Source of the DNA: Pseudomonadota bacterium
GTDB lineage: Bacteria; Pseudomonadota; Gammaproteobacteria; Burkholderiales; Sulfuricellaceae
Direction of reading: 5' to 3'
Length of the DNA: 48,914 bases
Assembly: GCA_021792335.1 (NCBI GenBank)
Contig: JAJYUW010000004.1
Location: forward strand, 1-48,914
Position 1 is the first letter of the stretch; each line of letters begins with the position of its first letter. Of the stretch, positions 1 to 8,422 are shown piece after piece. Under the pieces are notes generated by a model. The model had not been told where the DNA came from. It did no database searches and was given only the letters and a program-made list of their open reading frames with translations. A program made the translations under genes and the position numbers.

Positions 1-270
1 GGCCCTGGCTTCCTTGAGCTGGTCTCGCGAGCCCTTGATGGACATTTGTTCGAGTGGCACGGCCACCATCCTGAAACGCACTTCCTTGAGGACGCTGTCC
101 ATTTCCTGCAACAGGGTCAGGGGTTGAACATTGTGTTCATAAACCTCGGCCAAAGCAGAAGTCCCCTGGCCGATGGAATACACGTTCATGCCGCCCAGAA
201 CAAAGATAATCAGGACGGCCAATAAGGAGGAGCTGAATAATTTGGCCTTGATGCTTAATTTATTCAGCAT
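1..270 (-). CDS. Methyl-accepting chemotaxis protein, N-terminal part (runs off the window edge)
   Basis: Reverse complement from 270 reads MLNKLSIKAKLFSSSLLAVLIIFVLGGMNVYSIGQGTSALAEVYEHNVQPLTLLQEMDSVLKEVRFRMVAVPLEQM..., an N-terminal TM helix plus 4HB-MCP-like sensor start; open to the edge. Confidence 0.7.
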   Translation of the reverse strand, partial: MLNKLSIKAKLFSSSLLAVLIIFVLGGMNVYSIGQGTSALAEVYEHNVQPLTLLQEMDSVLKEVRFRMVAVPLEQMSIKGSRDQLKEARA

Positions 271-525
271 GAAAGATCCTTTCGGGAGGAAGTTGAGTTT
301 TGTCTTTTGCTCGACGTGTAATATCGCGGGAACGTCATTTGCGCTTTCCCATCGAAAACCACTTTCACGAAGTATAACGGAAAATCCGGTGTTCTCATCT
401 CTGCCACAGGTGGCGAGTTTTGGCAATGAACTGGATCATCGCGATTGCCGCCAGCACCGTGTTCACGCGAAATCCCGTGTCGAATTTTTCCTTGTTGCAA
501 TTGCGATGTCTGTTTTTGAAGGGTC

Positions 526-550
526 GGCGGCCCTCATCGCGAGGGCCGCC
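526..550 (-). terminator. Strong hairpin downstream of the rhodanese gene, possible terminator
   Basis: GGCGGCCCTC-ATCGC-GAGGGCCGCC perfect 10-bp stem just past the stop at 566; no clean U-tract, so termination is uncertain. Confidence 0.45.
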
Positions 551-565
551 TCGACAGACAGGGGG

Positions 566-1030
566 TTATTCGATGGGCAGCTTGCGAGCTTTCCAGTCCG
601 GGAATCCGTTGCGGTACCAGTTCACGTTCTTGTAGCCGTTTTTGGACAGGACAACCGCAGCCTTGTAGGATTTCCAGCAGGTTCCGGCGTTGCAGAACAC
701 CACGATGGCGGCATTTTTGTCCTTCAGCTTATCCATGTTGAACTTGTCCTGGCTGGAATCGAAATCCGCGCTCTTGGCGCTTTTTTCGGGGTCATAGGGA
801 ACCGAAATGGAACCCTTGATGCTGCCCTCGCCAAACTCGGAAGCCTTGCGGGTATCGACTAAAAGCGCGCCTTTCGCTTGCAGGTCCTGAACCTGCTTGG
901 CGTCTACAAGGTGGACGCCGGCCGGTGCCGTGGTGGGGGTTTCAGGGGCATCCGCAGCATGGGCTGCGCCTGCCGCGGAAAAAAACCCAAGCGTGAAAAG
1001 GGCAATGGACAAGCGTTTGGTGATGTTCAT
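566..1030 (-). CDS. Periplasmic rhodanese-domain protein
   Basis: Signal peptide MNITKRLSIALFTLGFFSAAGAAHA; rhodanese-like VDTRKASEFGEGSIKGSISVPYD and VVFCNAGTCWKSYKAAVVL with active-site Cys. Confidence 0.85.
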   Translation of the reverse strand: MNITKRLSIALFTLGFFSAAGAAHAADAPETPTTAPAGVHLVDAKQVQDLQAKGALLVDTRKASEFGEGSIKGSISVPYDPEKSAKSADFDSSQDKFNMDKLKDKNAAIVVFCNAGTCWKSYKAAVVLSKNGYKNVNWYRNGFPDWKARKLPIE

Positions 1031-1326
1031 GGGATTGTCTCCTCCAAAAATTATTAGGGATTTATTTTAACTTGTAGCCACGAATTCCCCCGGTTGGAAA
1101 ATCGTGATCTACCCACCAGCGGGTAACCCATTCATTTTCGCTCTTAATGCTGCGATAAGCACAAATGCTTTGCTGAGTAGACGATAACTTTTTACCTTTT
1201 TTATTTTTTCAAGTCAATCGGATTATTGGGGGGGGGGGTGATAATTTGGCTTGATGATTGACTCACGGCGCCCGGCAGGGCTCGGACCCGGGCTTTAGAA
1301 TGTTATGGGTTTTTCTAACAAGGCTG

Positions 1327-2364
1327 CTAGGCGAACAATGCCGCGATTTTCTCCCGATCGGGTGCCGGTATGACGCCTTGCTCCGTAATCAGCGCGGTGA
1401 CCAGATCGGCGGGAGTGACGTCGAAGGCCGGGTTGCGTACCTGAACCCCCTGGGCTGCCCACTGGCACTCGCGGAAGCCGGTCACTTCCTCGGGGGCGCG
1501 CTCTTCGATCGGGATGTCCGCACCCGAGGCGATGCTCGAATCAATGGTGGAAAGCGGGCAGGCGACGTAAAACGGTATGTCGTGCCGCCGCGCCAGCACC
1601 GCCACCATGTAGGTGCCGATCTTGTTGGCGACATCGCCGTTGGCAGCCACCCGGTCGGTGCCGACGATCACCGCATCCACTTCGCCGTGCGCCATCAGGT
1701 GGCCGGCCATGTTGTCGCTGATCAGGGTGACCGGGATCTTTTCCTGCACCATTTCCCAGGCGGTGAGGCGCGCCCCCTGCAGGAACGGGCGGGTTTCGTC
1801 GGCGACGACGGAAATTTTCTTGCCTGCTGCCACCGCCGAGCGGATCACGCCCAGCGCCGTTCCCCAGCCTGCGGTGGCGAGCGCGCCGGCATTGCAGTGA
1901 GTGAGCACGCGCGCCCCGTCCGCCAGCAATGCCGCGCCGTATCCGCCCATGGCGCGGTTGATGCGGATGTCCTCGGCATGAATTTCGTGCGCTTCCTGCA
2001 CCAGCCGTTCGGCAACCGCTGTCTGGGTCGTGCTGCCCATGCTTTCCCACGCCTGGCGCATGCGCTTGAGCGCCCAGAACAGGTTGACCGCCGTGGGACG
2101 GCTTAATGCCAGCGTTTCGAAGCCCTTTTCCATGCCCGGACGGAACACATCAGGCGCGGTTTTTTCCAGGCGCCGCGCCTCCAGCGCCACGCCATAGGCG
2201 GCGGCGCAGCCGATGGCAGGCGCCCCGCGCACCACCATGGCGCGGATGCCGTGCGCGACGCTTGCTGCGGAGTCGTAGGAAAGGTACTCGAAGCGTGCCG
2301 GCAGCACGCGCTGGTCGATCATTTCCAGACGGCCGTCATGCCAGCGCAGGGTTTCTACATTCAT
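1327..2364 (-). CDS. mtnA: S-methyl-5-thioribose-1-phosphate isomerase
   Basis: 345 aa; MtnA motifs VRGAPAIGCAAAYGVALEA, LTHCNAGALATAGWGTALGVIRSA, VIVGTDRVAANGDVANKIGTYM. Confidence 0.95.
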   Translation of the reverse strand: MNVETLRWHDGRLEMIDQRVLPARFEYLSYDSAASVAHGIRAMVVRGAPAIGCAAAYGVALEARRLEKTAPDVFRPGMEKGFETLALSRPTAVNLFWALKRMRQAWESMGSTTQTAVAERLVQEAHEIHAEDIRINRAMGGYGAALLADGARVLTHCNAGALATAGWGTALGVIRSAVAAGKKISVVADETRPFLQGARLTAWEMVQEKIPVTLISDNMAGHLMAHGEVDAVIVGTDRVAANGDVANKIGTYMVAVLARRHDIPFYVACPLSTIDSSIASGADIPIEERAPEEVTGFRECQWAAQGVQVRNPAFDVTPADLVTALITEQGVIPAPDREKIAALFA

Positions 2365-2376
2365 GGGCGTTTTCCT

Positions 2377-3954
2377 TTAACCAGCATTCCTGGTGGGTGA
2401 AAGTTCCAGCAGCGGCTTGCAGGCCGCCGACAGGGTGTCGTTGGCGGAGATCAAAAGATCGATTCCGCCGAAGCGGCGTACCGCTCGATCCAGCATTGCC
2501 TTGATTTGGTCGTGGTCGGCCGTGTCGCAGATGAGGCCGAGATAGCCGGGACGGAGATGGAGCGACGTGACTGCCGGGTCGGCATCCAGACCGACCACGG
2601 CCGCGCCCTGGTCAAGCAGCGCCCGCACCTTGTCCCGGTTCGCCAATGCCGAGCCTACCAGCGCAACCTGGCCGGCCAGTGCATCTTTGCTGCGGACGGC
2701 CCGTTCGAAGCCGCCGTATTCGATTTCGGCGGCGAGGACCTCGCGCGGCGGCAGGGAAACGTATTTATCCAGCGCCTCTGCGCGGGCCTGGATCTTCATG
2801 CTGTGGCGGTAGATCTCGGCCGCAGCGTCGGCATGGAAGGCGTTTACGCCTGCGGCGATGAGACCCCATTCCGGGTCGAGAACGATGCGCGGCGCTGGAT
2901 CCGGCAGCCGCGTCGCATCCGCCGGGGCGTTTCCCGCCAGGTATTGCCGGTAGTCCTTGACGAAGCTTGCCACCTCGCATCCCAGCATCGGCAGTCGCTT
3001 GGTGAACACCGCATGCTGCGGCGTGGCCGGGCCGCGCCGGGAAAGCGAGGCCAGGTCGGGGCGGCGGGAAAAGGCGAGGCTGAACAGGTCGGAGGAAACC
3101 GTCATCACCATGGGAAAACCGGCGGCCAGGGAAATGTCCTGGCGCAGGGCGGCAAGCGCCAGCATGTCTTTACTCCTTCCCCCTTGAAGGGGGATGGTTG
3201 GGATGGGGGTGGCACCCCCGCCGGACCCCCACCCTGGCCCTCCCCCTTGAAGGGGGAGGGGAGAAGAGGATGGGAAACGCAGCGGAATGTCCCAGGCGTG
3301 GTGCGACTTGAGATAGTCCTCGGCGCGGCTGACCAGCGTGATCATGCGCTCGTAGGATTCCCGTGCCGTGTCGCCGAAGGCGAAGATGCCATGGTGCATC
3401 AGCACCATGCCGATGGTTCTGGGCGTGGCTGCACGGGTAAAAATATCGTGGCAGGCGTTGGCCAGTTCGAAGCCGGAGTGCCGGTACGGGACGATCAATA
3501 CGGCGTCGCCGTAAGCCGCCTTGACGTGCTGTTCGCCGTGGCGGGTATCGGCCACTGCCAGCACTGCGTCGGCATGGGTGTGTTCCACCCACTTGAACGG
3601 CAGGATGGCGTGGAGGAGGGTCTCTATCGAAGGCCGGGGCGAATCCGGGTTTTTCAGTGCGGCGCGGAACTCGGCGGCCATGCGCTCGTTGTCGAGCGCG
3701 TCCAGCCCGATCAGGCTTTTCACGGCTTCCAGCCTTAGCGGCGCGAAATTCTCTTTGGTTACGCGGGCCAGGTCGGAGCCCGAACCCTTGACGTAGAGGA
3801 CGTCCTCGCCGTCCTCGCGCAGCTTGACCGAAGTGTTGCCGCCGCCATACATCACCAGCGCCTTTTCGCTGCCGAGCAGGCGCGATGTCCAGGCGCGCAG
3901 TTCCAGCTCGCTGGCGCAGCGTCCGGCTTCCTTTTCGTCCCACAGGCTGTTCAT
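2377..3954 (-). CDS. Class II aldolase/adducin-domain protein with short C-terminal Rossmann-like (SDR-like) segment
   Basis: MNSLWDEKEAGRCASELELRAWTSRLLGSEKALVMYGGGNTSVKL...; HTHAD and HHG metal-binding motifs; C-terminal VALVGSALANRDKVRALLDQGAAVVGLDAD and FGGIDLLISAN. Start assigned at the internal Met at 3954. Confidence 0.85.
   Translation of the reverse strand: MNSLWDEKEAGRCASELELRAWTSRLLGSEKALVMYGGGNTSVKLREDGEDVLYVKGSGSDLARVTKENFAPLRLEAVKSLIGLDALDNERMAAEFRAALKNPDSPRPSIETLLHAILPFKWVEHTHADAVLAVADTRHGEQHVKAAYGDAVLIVPYRHSGFELANACHDIFTRAATPRTIGMVLMHHGIFAFGDTARESYERMITLVSRAEDYLKSHHAWDIPLRFPSSSPLPLQGGGPGWGSGGGATPIPTIPLQGGRSKDMLALAALRQDISLAAGFPMVMTVSSDLFSLAFSRRPDLASLSRRGPATPQHAVFTKRLPMLGCEVASFVKDYRQYLAGNAPADATRLPDPAPRIVLDPEWGLIAAGVNAFHADAAAEIYRHSMKIQARAEALDKYVSLPPREVLAAEIEYGGFERAVRSKDALAGQVALVGSALANRDKVRALLDQGAAVVGLDADPAVTSLHLRPGYLGLICDTADHDQIKAMLDRAVRRFGGIDLLISANDTLSAACKPLLELSPTRNAG
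3172..3270. repeat. Composite palindromic repeat inserted in frame in the aldolase gene
   Basis: Two copies of CCCCCTTGAAGGGGGA at each end, G/C-rich centre; encodes SSSPLPLQGGGPGWGSGGGATPIPTIPLQGGRS in the minus frame without a stop. Confidence 0.8.
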
Positions 3955-3982
3955 GGAGGTATTATCCTTGAAAAAGAATTTG

Positions 3983-4153
3983 AACCGCAAAGGCGCAAAG
4001 AACGCAAAGGAAACGGGGTAGGCAGGGATGGGCGGCTTTATCGCCCAACTCGCAAAAACAATGTGTTATCGGAATCTGCCTAGTCACCGGATAGGTGAAT
4101 ACCAGATAGATTTTATGTCCTGGTTTTCTTTGCGCCTTCGCGTCTTTGCGGTT
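3983..4153. repeat. Dispersed inverted repeat, ACCGCAAAG family (copy A)
   Basis: AACCGCAAAGGCGCAAAGAACGCAAAGG ... CTTTGCGCCTTCGCGTCTTTGCGGTT. Confidence 0.8.
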
Positions 4154-4214
4154 AATGAACTGCGGTTTTTAAGATTATACTTGCAGCCCAGTCTTTACAG
4201 GAGGATCTGTTTCC

Positions 4215-4853
4215 ATGAGCGATTGTTGCGACCACGACCATCCCGCGCAGCCCCCTGGCGGGGTGGGCATTCCGCGCACCGGAACCTTTGATGCCGCCGC
4301 ATTCGAGCAGGCCATTGCCGACCTGCTGCGCGCCTGCGGCGTTTCTCCAGTCAGTACGCATACCGGCAAGACCGCGCAGCGCGTGCGCGGACTGTGGGAA
4401 AAGCGCCTGCTCGGCGGTTACGACATGGATCCCGCCGAGGTGCTGGGGGAGGGCTTTGCCGACCCGCGCGAGGACATGGTGGTGGTGCGCGGCATCGCGG
4501 TGCATGGCGTCTGTCCGCATCATCTCGTGCCGTTTCGTGGCATCGCCCATGTCGCCTACATTCCCGGCGGGCGGCTGCACGGCTTCGGCCGCATCGCCCG
4601 GCTGGTGGACGCGATCGGCCACCGCTTCACCTATCAGGAATGGATGACGCGCGACATCGCCGATGCACTGGTGCTTCACGGCAAAGCCCAAGGTGCCGCC
4701 TGCGTGATCGAGGCCGAGCAGCTTTGCCTGCTGTTGGGTGAGGACCGGCGCGGTGATGAGCGTGTCTACACCCAGGCTTTTGCCGGCTGCTTCAAGGACA
4801 GCGACCAGTTCAGGATGGAGTTCCTGCGCGCCATCCAGGGCCGGCAACCCTGA
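4215..4853 (+). CDS. GTP cyclohydrolase I family protein (non-canonical active site)
   Basis: FolE fold signatures CPHHLVPFRGIAHVAYIPGG, FGRIARLVDAI, YQEWMTRDIADAL, VIEAEQLCLLL, FKDSDQFRMEFLRAI; Zn-ligand Cys/His retained. Confidence 0.85.
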   Translation: MSDCCDHDHPAQPPGGVGIPRTGTFDAAAFEQAIADLLRACGVSPVSTHTGKTAQRVRGLWEKRLLGGYDMDPAEVLGEGFADPREDMVVVRGIAVHGVCPHHLVPFRGIAHVAYIPGGRLHGFGRIARLVDAIGHRFTYQEWMTRDIADALVLHGKAQGAACVIEAEQLCLLLGEDRRGDERVYTQAFAGCFKDSDQFRMEFLRAIQGRQP

Positions 4854-5141
4854 GCAGGCGGCTTCTTGTGCCTGGTATTTTTCAGACTTAATCCAGCTTT
4901 AGATTAAATCTCTTTCATGAAAAATGCCCTGGAACACATTAAAAAATATGACATAATTTAACAAAAATTTTAATGGGACTGCCGTGTCTGCAAATCCATG
5001 CCTGGATGGGCAGCATACGGCGTGGCGGAATCCGCGCATCGCAATAGTCGCAAGCGGCTGGAAAGTGGGAGAATGTTGAAATTTAACCAATCCATAACAG
5101 GGCCAGGCTGTGCAACAGTCGTCCGGGAGGAGCCGCTCCCC

Positions 5142-6851
5142 ATGATGGATGCGGCTGATCTGGTAATTGCCTATCTGGAGCAGATAGGCGTCGAGTATGT
5201 GTTCGGGGTGCCCGGAGGCGGCATCGAGCCGCTTTACAATGCGCTCGCGCGCAGCGCCCGGCGCGGCGGGCCGCGCCCGGTCGTAGCCCGCCACGAAACG
5301 GGGGCCGCTTTCATGGCCGATGGCTACGCGCGTGAAACCGGCAGGATAGGCGTGTGCTGCGCCACTTCCGGCCCGGGTTCCACCAATCTCATCACCGGCG
5401 TAGCCTGCGCGTATGAAAACGAAATCCCGCTGCTGGTCATCAGCGGGCAGCCATCGTTGCACTTGCTGGGCAGGGGGGCGATGCAAGAATCCGCCGGCAG
5501 CGGCACCGGCATCGACACGGTGGCCATGTTTCGCAGCTGCACGCGCTACAGCGCACTGGTGTCCCATCCCGATCAACTGGAAAGCCAGTTGGTCAGCGCA
5601 CTGTTGAGCGCGCACCGGCCGACGCCCGGCCCGGTCCACCTGAGCATCCCGCTGGATGTTCAGCGCAGCCCGATGGGGTATGCACCGGCCCATGACCTGG
5701 CCCGCCTGCTGCTGCCGCCCTCTCCCGTCGATGACGCGGCGGTGCAGGCGTTACGCGCGCAACTGGAACGGGCGCGCCGCGTGGTGATACTGATAGGCAG
5801 CGGCTGCAGTGAGGCGGTCGACGCCATTCTCGATCTGGCGGAAACAATCGGCGCGGTTTTCGTCGTCACGCCCGACGCCAAGGGCTTTGTCAGCCCCCAT
5901 CATCCTCTGTACCGCGGTGTGTTCGGGTTCGCCGGGCATCATTCCGCCGTCGCGGTGATGAACGACAATCATGTAGACCTGATCCTGGCAGCCGGTTCCT
6001 GTATGGGTGAATTTAACAGCAACGGTTGGTGCCAATCGCTGCTGAACAGCCGGCTGGTGCATATCGATTCCTGCGAGGCGCATTTGTCGCGTTCCCCCAT
6101 GGCGCGGCTGCATGTGCGCGGCCGCATACGCGCGGTATTCGAGCGGCTGCTGGACCTGATGTGCCGGGACGGTGTGAGAGCGCTTGCCGCTGCCGCAGCG
6201 CGGAAGTCTGCGGAAGTCCTGGTGGCCGATTCCGACCAACGGGTGCAGGACGCCGCGCTTATCAAGCCCCACTACCTGATGCGCGAACTCGGCCGGCGCT
6301 GCCCATCCGATACGCGTTTCCTGGCCGATACCGGCAGCAGCATCGCGTGGGCAATCCATCACCTGGATCTGCACGATTACCGCCCCAGCCCGGGGGGTTG
6401 GCTGCGGGTCACCATGAATTTCGCTCCCATGGGCTGGGCTATCGGCGGGGCGGTCGGCACCGCGCTGGCCAACCCTGATGCGCCGGTAGTCTGCATCACC
6501 GGCGACGGCAGCCTGCTCATGAACGGCCAGGAAATGACCGTGGCGCTGACCGAGAAGCTCACCGTGGTATTCGTGATACTCAACGACGCCGCACTGGGCA
6601 TGGTAAAGCACGGCCAGCGACTGGCCGGCGCGGAGCAGGTCGGAGTCGAGCTGCCGCCGGTGGATTTCAGGCTGCTGGCCGAATCCATGGGCATTCCGGG
6701 CCATGTGATCCGCACCGCCGGGGATCTGGATGGTCTCGACCTGGACGTGATCCTGCGCAATCCGGGGCCGACCGTGCTGGACGTGCGCATCGATCCAGAG
6801 GAAGTGCCGCCCATGGGGCTGCGGCTGAAGATACTGGGTACGGCGAAATAA
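5142..6851 (+). CDS. Thiamine-pyrophosphate-dependent enzyme, acetolactate-synthase-like large subunit
   Basis: YVFGVPGGGIEPLYNAL, VVARHETGAAFMADGYAR (catalytic Glu), TSGPGSTNLITGVACAYENEIPLLVISGQ, TPP motif GDGSLLMNGQEM...ILND. Start at 5142 preferred because of GGAGGAG upstream; ORF opens at 4998. Confidence 0.88.
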   Translation: MMDAADLVIAYLEQIGVEYVFGVPGGGIEPLYNALARSARRGGPRPVVARHETGAAFMADGYARETGRIGVCCATSGPGSTNLITGVACAYENEIPLLVISGQPSLHLLGRGAMQESAGSGTGIDTVAMFRSCTRYSALVSHPDQLESQLVSALLSAHRPTPGPVHLSIPLDVQRSPMGYAPAHDLARLLLPPSPVDDAAVQALRAQLERARRVVILIGSGCSEAVDAILDLAETIGAVFVVTPDAKGFVSPHHPLYRGVFGFAGHHSAVAVMNDNHVDLILAAGSCMGEFNSNGWCQSLLNSRLVHIDSCEAHLSRSPMARLHVRGRIRAVFERLLDLMCRDGVRALAAAAARKSAEVLVADSDQRVQDAALIKPHYLMRELGRRCPSDTRFLADTGSSIAWAIHHLDLHDYRPSPGGWLRVTMNFAPMGWAIGGAVGTALANPDAPVVCITGDGSLLMNGQEMTVALTEKLTVVFVILNDAALGMVKHGQRLAGAEQVGVELPPVDFRLLAESMGIPGHVIRTAGDLDGLDLDVILRNPGPTVLDVRIDPEEVPPMGLRLKILGTAK

Positions 6852-6879
6852 ACAAGGAATCTATCCGCACCCGCATCTT

Positions 6880-7053
6880 GTTCCCCTCTCCCGTCTCGCC
6901 AGAGGGAGCAGCCTTGCTGCCGCTCTCGGCGGGGACACTCCTTGCGGGTGCAGGGAGAGGGGTTAGGGGTGAGGGGTTGTGCAATGGAATACATATCTCG
7001 CGGTACGCACAGCCCCTCATCCCCAGCCCTTGTCCCGCCTGCGGGAGAAGGGG
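6880..7053. repeat. Left palindromic repeat block flanking the DUF559 gene
   Basis: GGGGTGAGGGGTTGTG ... GCACAGCCCCTCATCCCCAGCCC and CCCGCCTGCGGG hairpin; same architecture as the right block. Confidence 0.8.
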
Positions 7054-7064
7054 GTAGGCCAGGC

Positions 7065-7484
7065 ATGGAAAATTACACGCCGCATCACCCTGCCAAATTG
7101 CCAGAAGATATTCGGGCTTGGGCCAGAGAAATGCGTGGTCGTATGACTGATGCGGAGGCTTTGTTATGGATGCTTTTGCGCAATCGCCGTATCGCTGGCG
7201 CAAAATTCAGGCGACAGCATCCTGTGGGACGCTACATCCTCGACTATTATTGTGTTGAAAACAAGTTGGGCATTGAACTTGATGGGGGGCAGCATGGCAA
7301 AGCGGTTGATTACGATCAGAACCGGGACAACTGGTTGCGTACGCAAGGAATTCTGGTGCTACGTTTCTGGAATAACCAGATGTTGACGGGGACAGAAGCA
7401 GTTATGGAAGCGATTTATCAAGCTGTTGTTGCTGCTGTACCGGTAACCACCCCTCTCCCGCAGGCGGGAGAGAGGCAGGGGTGA
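7065..7484 (+). CDS. DUF559 domain protein (Vsr-like PD-(D/E)XK endonuclease superfamily)
   Basis: AREMRGRMTDAEALLWMLLRNRRIAGAKFRRQHPVGRYILDYYCVENKLGIELDGGQH...NRDNWLRTQGILVLRFWNNQML is the DUF559 signature; last residues are encoded by the flanking repeat. Confidence 0.92.
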   Translation: MENYTPHHPAKLPEDIRAWAREMRGRMTDAEALLWMLLRNRRIAGAKFRRQHPVGRYILDYYCVENKLGIELDGGQHGKAVDYDQNRDNWLRTQGILVLRFWNNQMLTGTEAVMEAIYQAVVAAVPVTTPLPQAGERQG

Positions 7485-7565
7485 GGGGCTGTGGATTATG
7501 AATCGCATTTTCAGGTATGCACAGCCCCTCATCCCCAGCCCTTCCCCCGCCTGCGGGGGAAGGGA
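7450..7565. repeat. Right palindromic repeat block flanking the DUF559 gene
   Basis: CCCCTCTCCCGCAGGCGGGAGAG...GGGGTGAGGGGCTGTG...GCACAGCCCCTCATCCCCAGCCCTTCCCCCGCCTGCGGGGGAAGGG. Confidence 0.8.
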
Positions 7566-7591
7566 GTATGCCAGCGGGAGGGGGGAAGCAA

Positions 7592-8422
7592 ATGACTGAT
7601 ATCAAAACTGAATCCATACACACCCGCATTTGGCAGGAGGAGCCAGAGCCGGACAACGCCTTCGCGGCGGCGTCCTGTCATTGCCACGGCTACGATGTCT
7701 ATGGCGACTTGCTGCCCCATGCGAGCTGGATCGAGTACCTGTTCCTGCTGTTTCGCGGCGAGGCGCCGTCAGCGGAGCAGGCACGGCTGCTGGAGGGGCT
7801 GGCGCTGGCGCTGGCGAATCCGGGGCCGCGCGATGCGGCGGTGCATGCCGCCATGTGCGGCGGCGTCGGCGGTTCCACCTCGGCATCCTGTTTGATGGCG
7901 GCGCTGGCGGTGGGGGCGGGCGCATCGGGCGGGGCGCGGGAAGTGCGTCTCGCCATGGAAGACTGGCTGGCGCGCGGCACCGATACGGCCCTGTGGCAAA
8001 CGGGTCTGGCGGCAACGCCGGCGGATAATCCGGCGGACGTCTGGCCCGCCCCTGGCCATGCGCCCGGTTTCGATCCCCACGGGGTGCGCTGTGCCGGGCC
8101 GGTGCGGCAAACCCTGGCGCACCTCGCCGGCCTGGGTTGCGGGCCGTGCCTGCCCTGGCTGCAAGCCCAGCGGCCGCTGCTGGAATCCGCCGCCGGGCTG
8201 CCGCTGGCGATGACCGGCGTGGCGGCGGCAGCCTTGCTCGACCTCGGCTTCACGCCGGCGCAGGGCGAAATGCTGCATCTGCTGCTGCGGCTGCCAGGCG
8301 CCGCGGTGCATGCCCTGGAGCAAAAGGATTACGGCCACAAGAAATTTCCGTTTTTCCGTGTCGAACTGGAAAACGACCCCGCCCCCGCCGGGGCCGGCTT
8401 GAACACGGAGGACAGGGCATGA
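7592..8422 (+). CDS. Citrate synthase/citryl-CoA lyase-family protein, paralogue 1
   Basis: Family-like segments YGDLLPHASWIEYLFLLFRGE, GGVGGSTSASCLMAALAVGAGASGGAREV, GFDPHGVRC, TGVAAAALLDLGFTPAQGEMLHLLLRLPGAAVHALEQ; no significance search possible. Confidence 0.7.
   Translation: MTDIKTESIHTRIWQEEPEPDNAFAAASCHCHGYDVYGDLLPHASWIEYLFLLFRGEAPSAEQARLLEGLALALANPGPRDAAVHAAMCGGVGGSTSASCLMAALAVGAGASGGAREVRLAMEDWLARGTDTALWQTGLAATPADNPADVWPAPGHAPGFDPHGVRCAGPVRQTLAHLAGLGCGPCLPWLQAQRPLLESAAGLPLAMTGVAAAALLDLGFTPAQGEMLHLLLRLPGAAVHALEQKDYGHKKFPFFRVELENDPAPAGAGLNTEDRA

Noticed and set aside
2506-3738. 410-aa plus-strand ORF over the aldolase
   Set aside because: Antisense to the aldolase with its metal-binding motifs; no independent evidence.
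6880-7565. Complete IS element
   Set aside because: No transposase motif; DUF559 is a nuclease-like protein, so only a tentative module hypothesis is retained.
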